DNA of 64,000 bases from Pseudomonas sp. S31. Lineage in GTDB: Bacteria > Pseudomonadota > Gammaproteobacteria > Pseudomonadales > Pseudomonadaceae. Below, one piece after another: positions 43,028-50,604 of this stretch. Made by a program: the position numbers and the translations under genes. The stretch lies in the NCBI RefSeq assembly GCF_016648105.1, contig NZ_JACVVE010000026.1, positions 1 to 64,000 of the forward strand, written 5' to 3'. How positions within the stretch are numbered: position 1 is the first letter of the stretch; each line of letters starts with the position of its first letter. The notes below the pieces were generated by a model that was not told the DNA's origin, did not search any database, and saw only the letters and a program-made list of their open reading frames with translations.

Positions 43028-43819
43028 TCAGGCCTCCTGCCACTGCTGGCGCAGCAGCGCACGCACTTCACGCGAGGCACGGCGGTTTTCGCCGGCCAGG
43101 CGCGAAGTCAGGTCGCGAGAGGCGCCGATATCGCGCACCGCATCGGCCAGGCAGGCGCGCACCTGAGCCAGGTCGGCCTGGCTCGGCGAAACGGCATTGT
43201 CGACGCTCAAGCGGCGCCACAACAGGCCCAGCGAGGCGTAGCTGTCGAGGTCGTAGGCCATTGGCGGGATCTCGGCGGCCAGGGCTTCCAGCTCTTCGAC
43301 GCTGCGCAAGGTGATGCGCGCCGCTGCGGCCTTGCCCATGGCATGCACCAGCACGCCGCTGTCATCCAGGGCGATCAGCCGTTGCGCCTGATAGCCATGG
43401 GCCAGGAAAGCGCCGGACATGGCCTTGCCTAGCAGCAGCCCGATCACCGGGTGGCCGGCCAGGCGCGCCTGAGCATAGGCCTCGACCGCTCCGGCCAGGG
43501 CCTGGTGAATGCCCAAGGCCTCTTCCCGGCGACCATAGGCCTGGCTCGGCACATCGATGAGGGCGACGATGGCGCGCTTCTCGCCGTGCTGGTCGGCGGC
43601 GACCGCTTCGCTGACCGCCTTGGCCAGGCCCCAGCCTTCGAGCAGGCCTACTTCACCACCACGGGCCCGCGGGAACGGGTTGTCAGCGTCCGGCACCACG
43701 GCGATGAAGCGTGCCAGACGGTTGTCCAACTCGCCGTCGATGACCCGCACGGAAGCGGGATAGCCTGGCAGGCACTGGCCGGCGGCCAGGCCGGGCAACC
43801 AATTGAGGGCACGGTTCAT
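43028..43819 (-). CDS. mdcE: Malonate decarboxylase gamma subunit
   Basis: 263-residue carboxyltransferase-type subunit that, with MdcD, decarboxylates malonyl-S-ACP. Crotonase-like core with VIGLLLGKAMSGAFLAHG near residue 125. Its ATG overlaps the mdcD stop by one base, supporting equimolar synthesis of the two subunits. Confidence 0.93.
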   Translation of the reverse strand: MNRALNWLPGLAAGQCLPGYPASVRVIDGELDNRLARFIAVVPDADNPFPRARGGEVGLLEGWGLAKAVSEAVAADQHGEKRAIVALIDVPSQAYGRREEALGIHQALAGAVEAYAQARLAGHPVIGLLLGKAMSGAFLAHGYQAQRLIALDDSGVLVHAMGKAAAARITLRSVEELEALAAEIPPMAYDLDSYASLGLLWRRLSVDNAVSPSQADLAQVRACLADAVRDIGASRDLTSRLAGENRRASREVRALLRQQWQEA

Positions 43820-44664
43820 CAGGCATCTCCTTGATAGAGGTCGCGCACAGCGGCGCCATCGAGTTGGGCCACGTCATCACCCAGGCGCGACAGACGTTCG
43901 AGGAACCAGGCGTGACGGCTGGCACGGGCGGCACTGGGCGTTTCCAGCAGTTGCAGCACTTGCTGGCGGATGAGTTGCAGGTCATCGGCCACGTAGGCGT
44001 CGGCCAGGCCGCTGGCATGACGCTGCTCGCCGCCGCTCAGGCTCCAGATGAACGGGCGGTCCTTGGCGTCGTACTCGCCGATGCCGGCCTCCTGCTCGAT
44101 CACCTGCGGGCCATTGAGCCCCAGGCGCGCTTCACGGGTGACCAGCAGGTGGCTGCACAGCCCCGCCGCGATGGACATGCCACCGAAACAGCCGACCGAG
44201 CCTGCGATCAGGCCGATCACCGGTTGCTGGGCCCGCAGTTCGACGATCGCAGCCTGGATCTCAGCGATGGCCGCCAGGCCAAGATTGGCTTCCTGAAGGC
44301 GCACGCCGCCCGTTTCCAGCAGCAGCACGGCGCAGGTGGGGATACCGTTGCGGTTGTCCTCAATGGCCAGCTCCAGGGCACCGGCGATCTTGGCACCGCC
44401 CACCTCGCCCATGCTGCCACCCTGAAAATTGCCTTCGATAGCAGCCACCACGGCACTGCGCCCACCCAGGCGACCTTTGGCGATGACCACGCCGTCATCG
44501 GCCTGGGGCACGATGCCCTGGCGTGGCAACCATGGCGACATGCAGCGATCGAACGGGCCCAGCAGTTCGCGGAAGGTGCCGGGGTCGAGCATTGCCTGGG
44601 CGCGCTGACGAGCCCCCAGTTCGACGAAGCTGCGGCTTTGCAGCAAGCGTTCGGTATCAGTCAT
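43819..44664 (-). CDS. mdcD: Malonate decarboxylase beta subunit
   Basis: 281-residue carboxyltransferase-type subunit, partner of MdcE. Motifs: SFVELGARQRAQAMLDPGTF at the start, GGSMGEVGGAKIAGALELA near residue 82, and GLIAGSVGCFGGMSIAAGL. The start at 44664 (MTDTERLL) is in the family range and overlaps the mdcC 3' end by 8 bases. Confidence 0.93.
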   Translation of the reverse strand: MTDTERLLQSRSFVELGARQRAQAMLDPGTFRELLGPFDRCMSPWLPRQGIVPQADDGVVIAKGRLGGRSAVVAAIEGNFQGGSMGEVGGAKIAGALELAIEDNRNGIPTCAVLLLETGGVRLQEANLGLAAIAEIQAAIVELRAQQPVIGLIAGSVGCFGGMSIAAGLCSHLLVTREARLGLNGPQVIEQEAGIGEYDAKDRPFIWSLSGGEQRHASGLADAYVADDLQLIRQQVLQLLETPSAARASRHAWFLERLSRLGDDVAQLDGAAVRDLYQGDA

Positions 44665-44956
44665 GGGCGATCTCCTCGAAACCTTGCTCCAGACGCAGGC
44701 GCACCACACCTGGGGTGGCACCGAAATCATGGATGTCGATCTTCAAGGCCGGCAGCGTACGGCCTTCGAACAGGCGCTCGAAAAGCTGGGTCCAACGGGC
44801 TGCGCTACCGTTGACCGAGGTCACCACCTGGATGTCCAGGGTACCGGCGTTGCCCGGTTCGATCAGCACTTCGAGGTCGCCGGAACTCACGCAACCGACC
44901 AGGGTGCGGCCGCGTCCGGGTTCGGCGGCGGGGTATTGAAAGGTCAGGGTTTCCAT
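44657..44956 (-). CDS. mdcC: Malonate decarboxylase acyl-carrier protein (delta subunit)
   Basis: 99-residue carrier protein. The CVSSGDLEVLIEP stretch contains Ser25 (or Ser24), the position that carries the phosphoribosyl-dephospho-CoA group in characterised MdcC. Malonyl and acetyl groups cycle on this arm. It sits between mdcB and mdcD, one base after the mdcB stop. Confidence 0.93.
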   Translation of the reverse strand: METLTFQYPAAEPGRGRTLVGCVSSGDLEVLIEPGNAGTLDIQVVTSVNGSAARWTQLFERLFEGRTLPALKIDIHDFGATPGVVRLRLEQGFEEIAHD

Positions 44957-44957
44957 G

Positions 44958-45890
44958 TCACAGGCTCCCGGCTTTGTCGAGGAACAGGCAGGCGGCCAGC
45001 AGATCGGCGGCGCCCCCCGGAGAAGCGTTGAGTTGCAGCAGTTGGGCGTCCAGCAGGCGCAGTTGGCGGCGGCCATCGAGCGAGGCGCTGCCGCCCGCGG
45101 CCAGGACTGCACGGGCCCCAGCCTGCAAGGTTTGCAGGCCTTGCGGCCCGGCACGCCAGAGTACGCAGGTGTCGCTGAGGGCGCTCATGATCGCCAGCAA
45201 GGCATCCAGGCGGGCGTGGCTTTCGCTGGCACCATTGACGCGGCTGCGGTGCAACTGTGGAAGGCCGTGTTCGAGCACGACAGGGAAGCCTTGCTGGGCC
45301 TGTTCCCGGGCACCACTGGCGCCGTAGCGGCGACGGACCTCGGTGCCATGGCTGTGCTGTGCGGGCACCGCAGGGTCGTCGATCAGGGCAATGCGTCCAG
45401 CGCGGGCGGCCACGGTATTCGCGGCGTCCCGAGGGCCTAGTGCCTGCGCGGCGACCAGCAAGCCAAGGGCCCAGATCGCGCCGCGATGAGTATTGATGCC
45501 GCCCGTCGTGGCGAGCATGGCGGCCTCGCCTTCGCGACCGATGCGGCCCAAGTCAGCGCGCAGCAGTTGGCTGACCTGGCCGTGGGCCTGGGCGGCTTCG
45601 GCCATCTGACGCAGGCACGGCCACAGGGCCAAGGCCGAGGCGTGCATCAGGGCCAGGGTCATGTCGCTATGGGCGCCGCTGCTGCGGCGGTCGACCAGGC
45701 CGGGTTTTGGGGACAGGTCGGCTTCGTCGATCAGCGCTTCGGTGGCCAGATCGGCCAAACGCTCAGCCAGAGAGAGCTGGGTTTGCTGGGCCGGCCTCTT
45801 CGCGGCTGAAGCCGCTCCTACAGGGATCGCGTCAGATTCAGACGTACCACGATAGCTGTGCCGAAGCGGTTGCAAGTCGTGCGCATTCAT
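44958..45890 (-). CDS. mdcB: Triphosphoribosyl-dephospho-CoA synthase MdcB with REP-encoded N-terminal segment
   Basis: 310-residue enzyme that makes the MdcC prosthetic-group precursor from dephospho-CoA and ATP. The family body starts near residue 39 (LSLAERLADLATEALIDEADLSPKPGLVDRRSSGAHSDM) and continues to the end. Residues about 20-33 (DAIPVGAASAAKRP) are encoded by a REP element, so the N-terminus is longer than I expect for the family. The start is well supported: ATG 45890 follows AGGAG by seven bases and directly abuts the mdcA stop (TAAATG), and no alternative start exists between the REP and the conserved body. The insertion is in frame, so the enzyme may still work. Confidence 0.9.
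   Translation of the reverse strand: MNAHDLQPLRHSYRGTSESDAIPVGAASAAKRPAQQTQLSLAERLADLATEALIDEADLSPKPGLVDRRSSGAHSDMTLALMHASALALWPCLRQMAEAAQAHGQVSQLLRADLGRIGREGEAAMLATTGGINTHRGAIWALGLLVAAQALGPRDAANTVAARAGRIALIDDPAVPAQHSHGTEVRRRYGASGAREQAQQGFPVVLEHGLPQLHRSRVNGASESHARLDALLAIMSALSDTCVLWRAGPQGLQTLQAGARAVLAAGGSASLDGRRQLRLLDAQLLQLNASPGGAADLLAACLFLDKAGSL
45791..45832. repeat. REP element inside mdcB coding sequence
   Basis: Single REP copy reading ccggcctcttcgcggctgaa then gccgctcctacaggg, i.e. the full P. putida element including both ends, with the variant core gcggctgaagccgc. It lies entirely within the mdcB frame and adds about 14 codons. All other REPs in this window are intergenic. Confidence 0.85.
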
Positions 45891-47552
45891 TTACCAACTC
45901 CTGAACCGTGCGGGCGGGTTGTAGAGACCGCCGGACCACTCGACCAGGTCGGCAATGCTGCGCGCGGCCAGCAACTCGCGGCTGGCATCGGTGCGGCGGA
46001 TGCCGAGATCTTCGGGCAAGGCCACCAGGCCTAGCTGGCGCAGGCGCAGAGTGTCCTTGGGGTCGTGACGCAGGCCGATGGCGGTAACACCCGCCACGGC
46101 GGCGATCATCTGCTGGCGTTCTTCAAGGCTACGGGCCTTGTACAGGTAGGCGATGCCTTCCTCGGTGAGCAAGTGGGTGACGTCATCGCCGTAGATCATC
46201 ACCGGCGCCAGCGGCATGCCGGCTTTCTTCGCCACCTCGACCGCGTCGAGGGTCTCGACGAAGGTGGGCTTGCCGCCTTCCTGGTAGGTCTCGACCATCT
46301 GCACCACCAGCTTGCGACCGCGTTCGAGCATCGTCTCGGGCACTGTCATGTCGAGCCAGGCCGGGGTCGCATGGCGCCGCCCGCGCGGGTCGTGGCCCAT
46401 GTTGGGGGCGCCGCCGAAGCCCGCCAGGCGGCCACGGGTCACGGTCGAGGAATGGCCGTCGCCGTCGACCTGCAAGGTAGCGCCGATGAACAGGTCGACC
46501 GCGTACTGCCCGGCCAACTGGCACATCATGCGGTTGGAGCGCAGCGAGCCATCGCGGCCGGTGAAGAACACGTCCGGGCGCTGGGCGATGTAGTCCTCCA
46601 TGCCCAGTTCGGTGCCGAAGCAGTGCACGCTTTCCACCCAACCGGTCTCGATGGCGGGGATCAGGGTCGGGTGCGGGTTGAGGGTCCAGTTGCGGCAGAT
46701 CTTGCCTTTCAGGCCCAGGGACTCGCCGTAGGTCGGCAGGATCAGTTCGATGGCCGCGGTGTTGAAGCCGATACCGTGGTTGAGCGACTGCACCTGGTGT
46801 TTCTCGTAGATGCCGCGGATCGCCATCATCGCCATCAGCACGTGCACCGGCTTGATATGGCGCGGGTCACGGGTGAACAGTGGCTCGATGTAGAACGGTT
46901 GGTCGGCGACCACCACGAAGTCCACCCAGGATGCCGGGATATCGACCCTTGGCAGGTCGTCGACGCGATCCACCAGCTGGTTGACCTGGGCGATGACGAT
47001 GCCATCGCTGAAGGCTGCGGGCTCGACCAGTGCCGGCGTGTCCTCGGTGCTGGGGCCGGTATACAGGTTGCCGTCGCGGTCGGCCATGAAGCCGGCGACC
47101 AGGGTGACGTTGGGAATCAGGTCGACCAGCAGGCGCGAGTACAGCTCGATGTAGGTGTGGATGGCACCGACTTCGAGCAGGCCGTCCTCGAGCAACTGGC
47201 CGATGCGCAGGCTCTGCGGCCCGGCGAAGGAGAAGTCGAGCTTGCGCGCGATACCCCGTTCGAACAGGTCGAGGTGCTCGGCGCGGCTGACACTGGGCAT
47301 GATCATGTGCAGGTCATGCAGGCGCTCAGGGTCGGCCTTGGCCAGCGAGCGGGAGAGAAAATCGGCTTGCTTCTGGTTGTTGCCTTCCAGCACCACACGA
47401 TCGCCAGGCGCGATAAGAAGCTCCAGGGCCTCGACGATGCGCTCGGTCGGCAGCACCACGCCCTCGGCGAGGTGGCTGACCCGGTCGAGGCGGCGCTGCT
47501 TCTCGGCACGCCGCCGCGACCATTGCGGCGGTGGATTCTTCGTTGTGGTCAT
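45891..47552 (-). CDS. mdcA: Malonate decarboxylase alpha subunit (acetyl-S-ACP:malonate ACP transferase)
   Basis: 553-residue CoA-transferase-type subunit that exchanges acetyl for malonyl on MdcC. Motifs: GVVLPTERIVEALELLIAPGDRVVLEGNNQKQADFL near the N-terminus, MIMPSVSRAEHLDLF, and GHDPRGRRHATPAW near residue 385. ATG 47552 (MTTTKNPPPQWSRRRAEKQRR) has a GGAG ribosome site. First gene of the operon mdcABCDEGH-madLM; its promoter lies in the 241-base gap shared with the divergent acyl-CoA genes. Confidence 0.94.
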   Translation of the reverse strand: MTTTKNPPPQWSRRRAEKQRRLDRVSHLAEGVVLPTERIVEALELLIAPGDRVVLEGNNQKQADFLSRSLAKADPERLHDLHMIMPSVSRAEHLDLFERGIARKLDFSFAGPQSLRIGQLLEDGLLEVGAIHTYIELYSRLLVDLIPNVTLVAGFMADRDGNLYTGPSTEDTPALVEPAAFSDGIVIAQVNQLVDRVDDLPRVDIPASWVDFVVVADQPFYIEPLFTRDPRHIKPVHVLMAMMAIRGIYEKHQVQSLNHGIGFNTAAIELILPTYGESLGLKGKICRNWTLNPHPTLIPAIETGWVESVHCFGTELGMEDYIAQRPDVFFTGRDGSLRSNRMMCQLAGQYAVDLFIGATLQVDGDGHSSTVTRGRLAGFGGAPNMGHDPRGRRHATPAWLDMTVPETMLERGRKLVVQMVETYQEGGKPTFVETLDAVEVAKKAGMPLAPVMIYGDDVTHLLTEEGIAYLYKARSLEERQQMIAAVAGVTAIGLRHDPKDTLRLRQLGLVALPEDLGIRRTDASRELLAARSIADLVEWSGGLYNPPARFRSW

Positions 47553-47793
47553 TGGTGACTCCACGGGTTCGCTGTCGTGGAGGCACATTAGGCGGGGGTA
47601 GGTGGGGGATCAATCAAGGTGGATGTGCGATCATTACGGTCAGGCTAACGATGTGGCGAATGGCCCCTCAGGCAAAAATGCAAGAAGGCCCTGCACTTTT
47701 ATTCATTGTGCAAGGCATTTGCGCATGCCAGGATCGAGCATCCTCCAGCGCACGCCAAACTCACTTGGAAAATAACAAAGCAGGGAGAACGCG

Positions 47794-48864
47794 ATGACCG
47801 CGCACGCTCACATCTCGGCAACGGATCATGTACTGGCCGAGGTTCGCAACCAGATTGGCCACCTCACCCTCAATCGCCCCGCTGGCCTCAATGCCCTGAC
47901 CCTGGACATGGTCCGCAGCCTGCGCCAGCACCTCGACCGCTGGGCCGCGGACCCGCAGGTGCGCGCCGTGGTACTGCGCGGCGAAGGCCCCAAGGGCTTC
48001 TGCGCCGGCGGCGACATCCGCTCGCTACACGACAGCTACAAGGCCGGCGACGGCCTGCATGACACCTTCTTCGTCGAGGAATACGCCCTTGACCTGTGCC
48101 TGCACCACTACCGCAAACCGGTAATGGTATTGATGGATGGTTTCACCCTTGGCGGCGGCATGGGCCTGGCCCAGGGCTGCGACCTGCGCATCGTCACCGA
48201 ACGCAGCCGGCTGGGCATGCCGGAAGTCGGTATCGGCTACTTCCCGGACGTGGGCGGCAGCTACTTCCTGTCGCGCATTCCCGGTGAGCTGGGCACCTAT
48301 CTCGGCGTCAGCGGCAGTCAGATCCAGGCCGCCGATGCGCTGTACTGCGGGCTGGCCGACTGGTACCTGGCCAGCGACAAGCTCGCCGCGCTGGACCAAG
48401 GGCTGGATCGGGTGCAACTGGGTGACCATCCGCTCAAGGACCTACAGAGGCTGCTGGCAGGTCTCGGCTCGCAGACCCTGCGCGACGCGCCACTGGAACG
48501 ACTACGCCCAGTCATCGACCACTTCTTCGCCCTCCCCGACCTGCCGGCGATCATCGAGCAGCTGCGCGCCGTGACCATCGGCGACAGCCACGCCTGGGCC
48601 CTGGCCACCGCCGACCTGCTGGAAAGCCGCTCGCCGCTGGCCATGGCAGTGACCCTGGAAATGCTCCGCCGTGGCCGTCACCTGTCCCTGGACGCGTGCT
48701 TCGCCATGGAATTGCACCTGGATCGCCAGTGGTTCCAGCACGGCGACATCATCGAAGGCGTGCGCGCCCTGATCGTCGACAAGGACAAGCAACCACGCTG
48801 GAACCCGCCAACCCTGGCGGGCCTCGACCGGCAGCGGGTGGACCAATTCTTCGAAGGCTTGTGA
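47794..48864 (+). CDS. 3-hydroxyisobutyryl-CoA hydrolase-like (enoyl-CoA hydratase/isomerase family)
   Basis: 356-residue crotonase-fold protein of the HIBYL-CoA hydrolase branch, which frees 3-hydroxyisobutyrate during valine breakdown. GFCAGGDIRSL (oxyanion hole) near residue 70, TLGGGMGLAQGCDLRIVTERSRLGMPEVGIGYFPDVGGSYFLSRI across 123-170, and the long C-terminal extension (about 100 residues beyond ordinary enoyl-CoA hydratases) set it in this branch. An acyl-CoA dehydrogenase gene follows 15 bases later. It is divergent from the malonate operon and probably unrelated to it. Confidence 0.88.
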   Translation: MTAHAHISATDHVLAEVRNQIGHLTLNRPAGLNALTLDMVRSLRQHLDRWAADPQVRAVVLRGEGPKGFCAGGDIRSLHDSYKAGDGLHDTFFVEEYALDLCLHHYRKPVMVLMDGFTLGGGMGLAQGCDLRIVTERSRLGMPEVGIGYFPDVGGSYFLSRIPGELGTYLGVSGSQIQAADALYCGLADWYLASDKLAALDQGLDRVQLGDHPLKDLQRLLAGLGSQTLRDAPLERLRPVIDHFFALPDLPAIIEQLRAVTIGDSHAWALATADLLESRSPLAMAVTLEMLRRGRHLSLDACFAMELHLDRQWFQHGDIIEGVRALIVDKDKQPRWNPPTLAGLDRQRVDQFFEGL

Positions 48865-48879
48865 GCCGGGAGTACACAG

Positions 48880-50031
48880 ATGCAAGACCTGGAACTGAGC
48901 GAAGAACAGATCATGATCCGCGACATGGCGCGGGACTTCGCCCGTGGCGAGATCGCCCCGCATGCCCAGGCCTGGGAAAAGGCCGGCTGGATCGATGACG
49001 GTGTGGTGCGCAAGATGGGCGAACTGGGCCTGCTGGGCATGGTGGTCCCGGAAGACTTCGGCGGCAGCTACACCGACTATGTCGCCTATGCCCTGGCGGT
49101 CGAGGAAATCGCCGCCGGATGCGGCGCCACCGGCGCGATGATGAGCATCCACAACTCAGTGGGCTGCGGGCCGCTGCTGGCCTATGGCACGCCCGAACAG
49201 CAACAGGCCTGGCTGCCACGCCTGGCCAGCGGCGAGGTGATCGGCTGCTTCTGCCTCACCGAACCGCAGGCCGGCTCCGAAGCGCACAACCTGCGCACCC
49301 GCGCTGAGCTGGTCGATGGCCACTGGGTGCTCAACGGCGCCAAGCAGTTCGTCAGCAATGCCCGACGCGCAGGCCTGGCTATCGTTTTCGCGGTCACCGA
49401 CCCGGAACTGGGCAAGAAAGGCCTGTCGGCGTTCCTGGTGCCGACCGACAACCCAGGGTTCAAGGTCGACCGCAGCGAACACAAGATGGGGATTCGCGCC
49501 TCCGATACCTGCGCGGTGACATTCGATGACTGCCGCATTCCCGCCGCCAACCTGCTCGGCGAGCGCGGCAAGGGCCTGGCGATCGCCCTGTCCAACCTGG
49601 AGGGTGGCCGTATCGGCATCGGCGCCCAGGCCCTGGGCATCGCCCGGGCGGCATTCGAGGCAGCGCTGGCCTATTCGCGTGAGCGCATCCAGTTCGGCAA
49701 GCCGATCAATGAGCACCAGAGCATCGCCAACCTGCTGGCCGACATGCAGGTGCAGGTCAATGCCGCACGTTTGCTGATCCTGCATGCGGCGCGCCTGCGC
49801 AGCGCCGGCAAGCCGTGCCTGTCGGAGGCTTCGCAAGCCAAGCTGTTCGCCTCGGAAATGGCCGAGCGGGTGTGCTCGATGGCGATCCAGGTGCACGGCG
49901 GCTACGGCTATCTGGAAGACTACCCGGTAGAGCGCTACTACCGCGATGCGCGGATCACCCAGATCTACGAAGGGTCGAGCGAGATCCAGCGGATGCTGAT
50001 CGCCCGGGAGCTCAAGCACTATCCGTTATAA
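48880..50031 (+). CDS. Acyl-CoA dehydrogenase, probably short/branched-chain
   Basis: 383-residue FAD-dependent acyl-CoA dehydrogenase of usual length. Motifs: CFCLTEPQAGSEAHNLRT (near residue 125), KQFVSNARRAG, IRASDTC, GGYGYLEDYPVERYYRDARI and the C-terminal IYEGSSEIQRMLIAREL. In short- and medium-chain enzymes the catalytic Glu lies in this YEG segment, which is present. With the HIBYL-CoA hydrolase upstream, isobutyryl-CoA is the likeliest substrate (valine catabolism), but 2-methylbutyryl- or butyryl-CoA cannot be excluded. Confidence 0.9.
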   Translation: MQDLELSEEQIMIRDMARDFARGEIAPHAQAWEKAGWIDDGVVRKMGELGLLGMVVPEDFGGSYTDYVAYALAVEEIAAGCGATGAMMSIHNSVGCGPLLAYGTPEQQQAWLPRLASGEVIGCFCLTEPQAGSEAHNLRTRAELVDGHWVLNGAKQFVSNARRAGLAIVFAVTDPELGKKGLSAFLVPTDNPGFKVDRSEHKMGIRASDTCAVTFDDCRIPAANLLGERGKGLAIALSNLEGGRIGIGAQALGIARAAFEAALAYSRERIQFGKPINEHQSIANLLADMQVQVNAARLLILHAARLRSAGKPCLSEASQAKLFASEMAERVCSMAIQVHGGYGYLEDYPVERYYRDARITQIYEGSSEIQRMLIARELKHYPL

Positions 50032-50144
50032 TCCTCATCCTGTAGGAGCATTTCGCAGGGAAAATCAATCGCCGCAATAGTATTTAACCATTGAACAGCC
50101 CGGGCGACCTGCAGTAAGCTCGGGCTCAATCACTGGAGAGCAAC

Positions 50145-50264
50145 ATGTCGAAACACACCAGCAACCACGCCAACCACACCGGTCGCCCTCAGCGCCGCGT
50201 GCTGGCCGTTGCCGGTCGCAAAGCTCCCGTGAGCTTTTATTTTGGGTATTGGTTTAGCCACTAG
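50145..50264 (+). CDS. Leader peptide 1 with Phe-Tyr-Phe-Gly-Tyr-Trp-Phe run
   Basis: 39-codon open frame, ATG preceded by GGAG at six bases. The first 30 residues are polar and basic (His, Asn, Arg), without aromatics; then SFYFGYWFSH and a TAG stop. Six of seven codons at 50235-50255 are Phe, Tyr or Trp. This is the composition of an attenuation leader, here reading all three aromatic amino acids at once. Its stop is the first base pair region of a chain of alternative hairpins leading to an intrinsic terminator (50327-50352), and the next gene downstream is DAHP synthase, the entry enzyme for all three. Seen: peptide, spacing, hairpins. Inferred: regulation by ribosome stalling. Confidence 0.82.
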   Translation: MSKHTSNHANHTGRPQRRVLAVAGRKAPVSFYFGYWFSH

Positions 50265-50343
50265 GCGCCGCTGATACCCACACGGCGCCCACCTTCGAGG
50301 GGCCGCCGAACATGAGAATACTCAAACCCCCGGTCGGCTCCCC
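50264..50343 (+). promoter_or_regulatory. Chain of mutually exclusive RNA hairpins after leader 1
   Basis: Segment A (50264-50270, GGCGCCG) pairs perfectly with B (50283-50289, CGGCGCC). B pairs alternatively with C (50299-50308; together with CCT/AGG around a TCG loop, about ten pairs with one mismatch and one bulge). C (50299-50309) pairs alternatively with D (50334-50343; nine pairs, GGGG/CCCC and GCCGA/TCGGC). D overlaps both arms of the terminator. A ribosome stalled on the aromatic codons leaves A free, so A:B and C:D form and the terminator cannot; a ribosome at the stop codon covers A, so B:C and the terminator form. Confidence 0.7.
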
Positions 50344-50362
50344 GACCGGGGGTTTTGCTTTT
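50324..50362 (+). terminator. Intrinsic terminator inside the DAHP-synthase leader
   Basis: 11-base perfect stem (CCCCCGGTCGG at 50327-50337 with CCGACCGGGGG at 50342-50352), 4-base loop, followed by TTTTGCTTTT and preceded by complementary AAA. It is the strongest intrinsic terminator in the window and lies 250 bases before the gene, with no other gene ending here except the leader peptide. Confidence 0.88.
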
Positions 50363-50403
50363 CAGGCTTCTACAAAACATCGATTCGCACCGAGGACAGA
50401 TTC

Positions 50404-50553
50404 ATGAACTACGCCACCTATTACTACGCAAGCACCTACGCCTGGCGATTTAGCCAATCCCGCTCGGGCCAGCCTGCCGCCTCCGATCGGTCCATCTCCG
50501 GTGGCAACGCTGCAGCCAACGCGCAATCAACGATCAGTCGAACACCTCGATAG
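50404..50553 (+). CDS. Leader peptide 2 with Tyr-rich N-terminus
   Basis: 49-codon open frame; ATG has GAGGA seven bases upstream. It begins MNYATYYYASTYAWRF: seven of the first 16 residues are aromatic (five Tyr, one Trp, one Phe). The rest is Ser/Ala/Gln-rich and aromatic-free. It starts 41 bases after the terminator T-run and stops 51 bases before DAHP synthase, so only transcripts that escape the terminator carry it. No T-tract terminator follows, so control here would be translational or Rho-dependent, perhaps through the gcggg-acagaa-cccgc hairpin at 50568-50583 close to the gene's ribosome site. A second aromatic leader in tandem is unusual. Confidence 0.72.
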   Translation: MNYATYYYASTYAWRFSQSRSGQPAASDRSISGGNAAANAQSTISRTPR

Positions 50554-50604
50554 GGCCGACCGCGCGGGACAGAACCCGCCGTCCGCCCAGGGAATCCAAA
50601 CGCC

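Noticed and set aside
50039..50064. REP-like sequence after the acyl-CoA dehydrogenase gene (ctgtaggagcatttcgc)
   Set aside because: Only the end motif matches; the palindromic core is missing.
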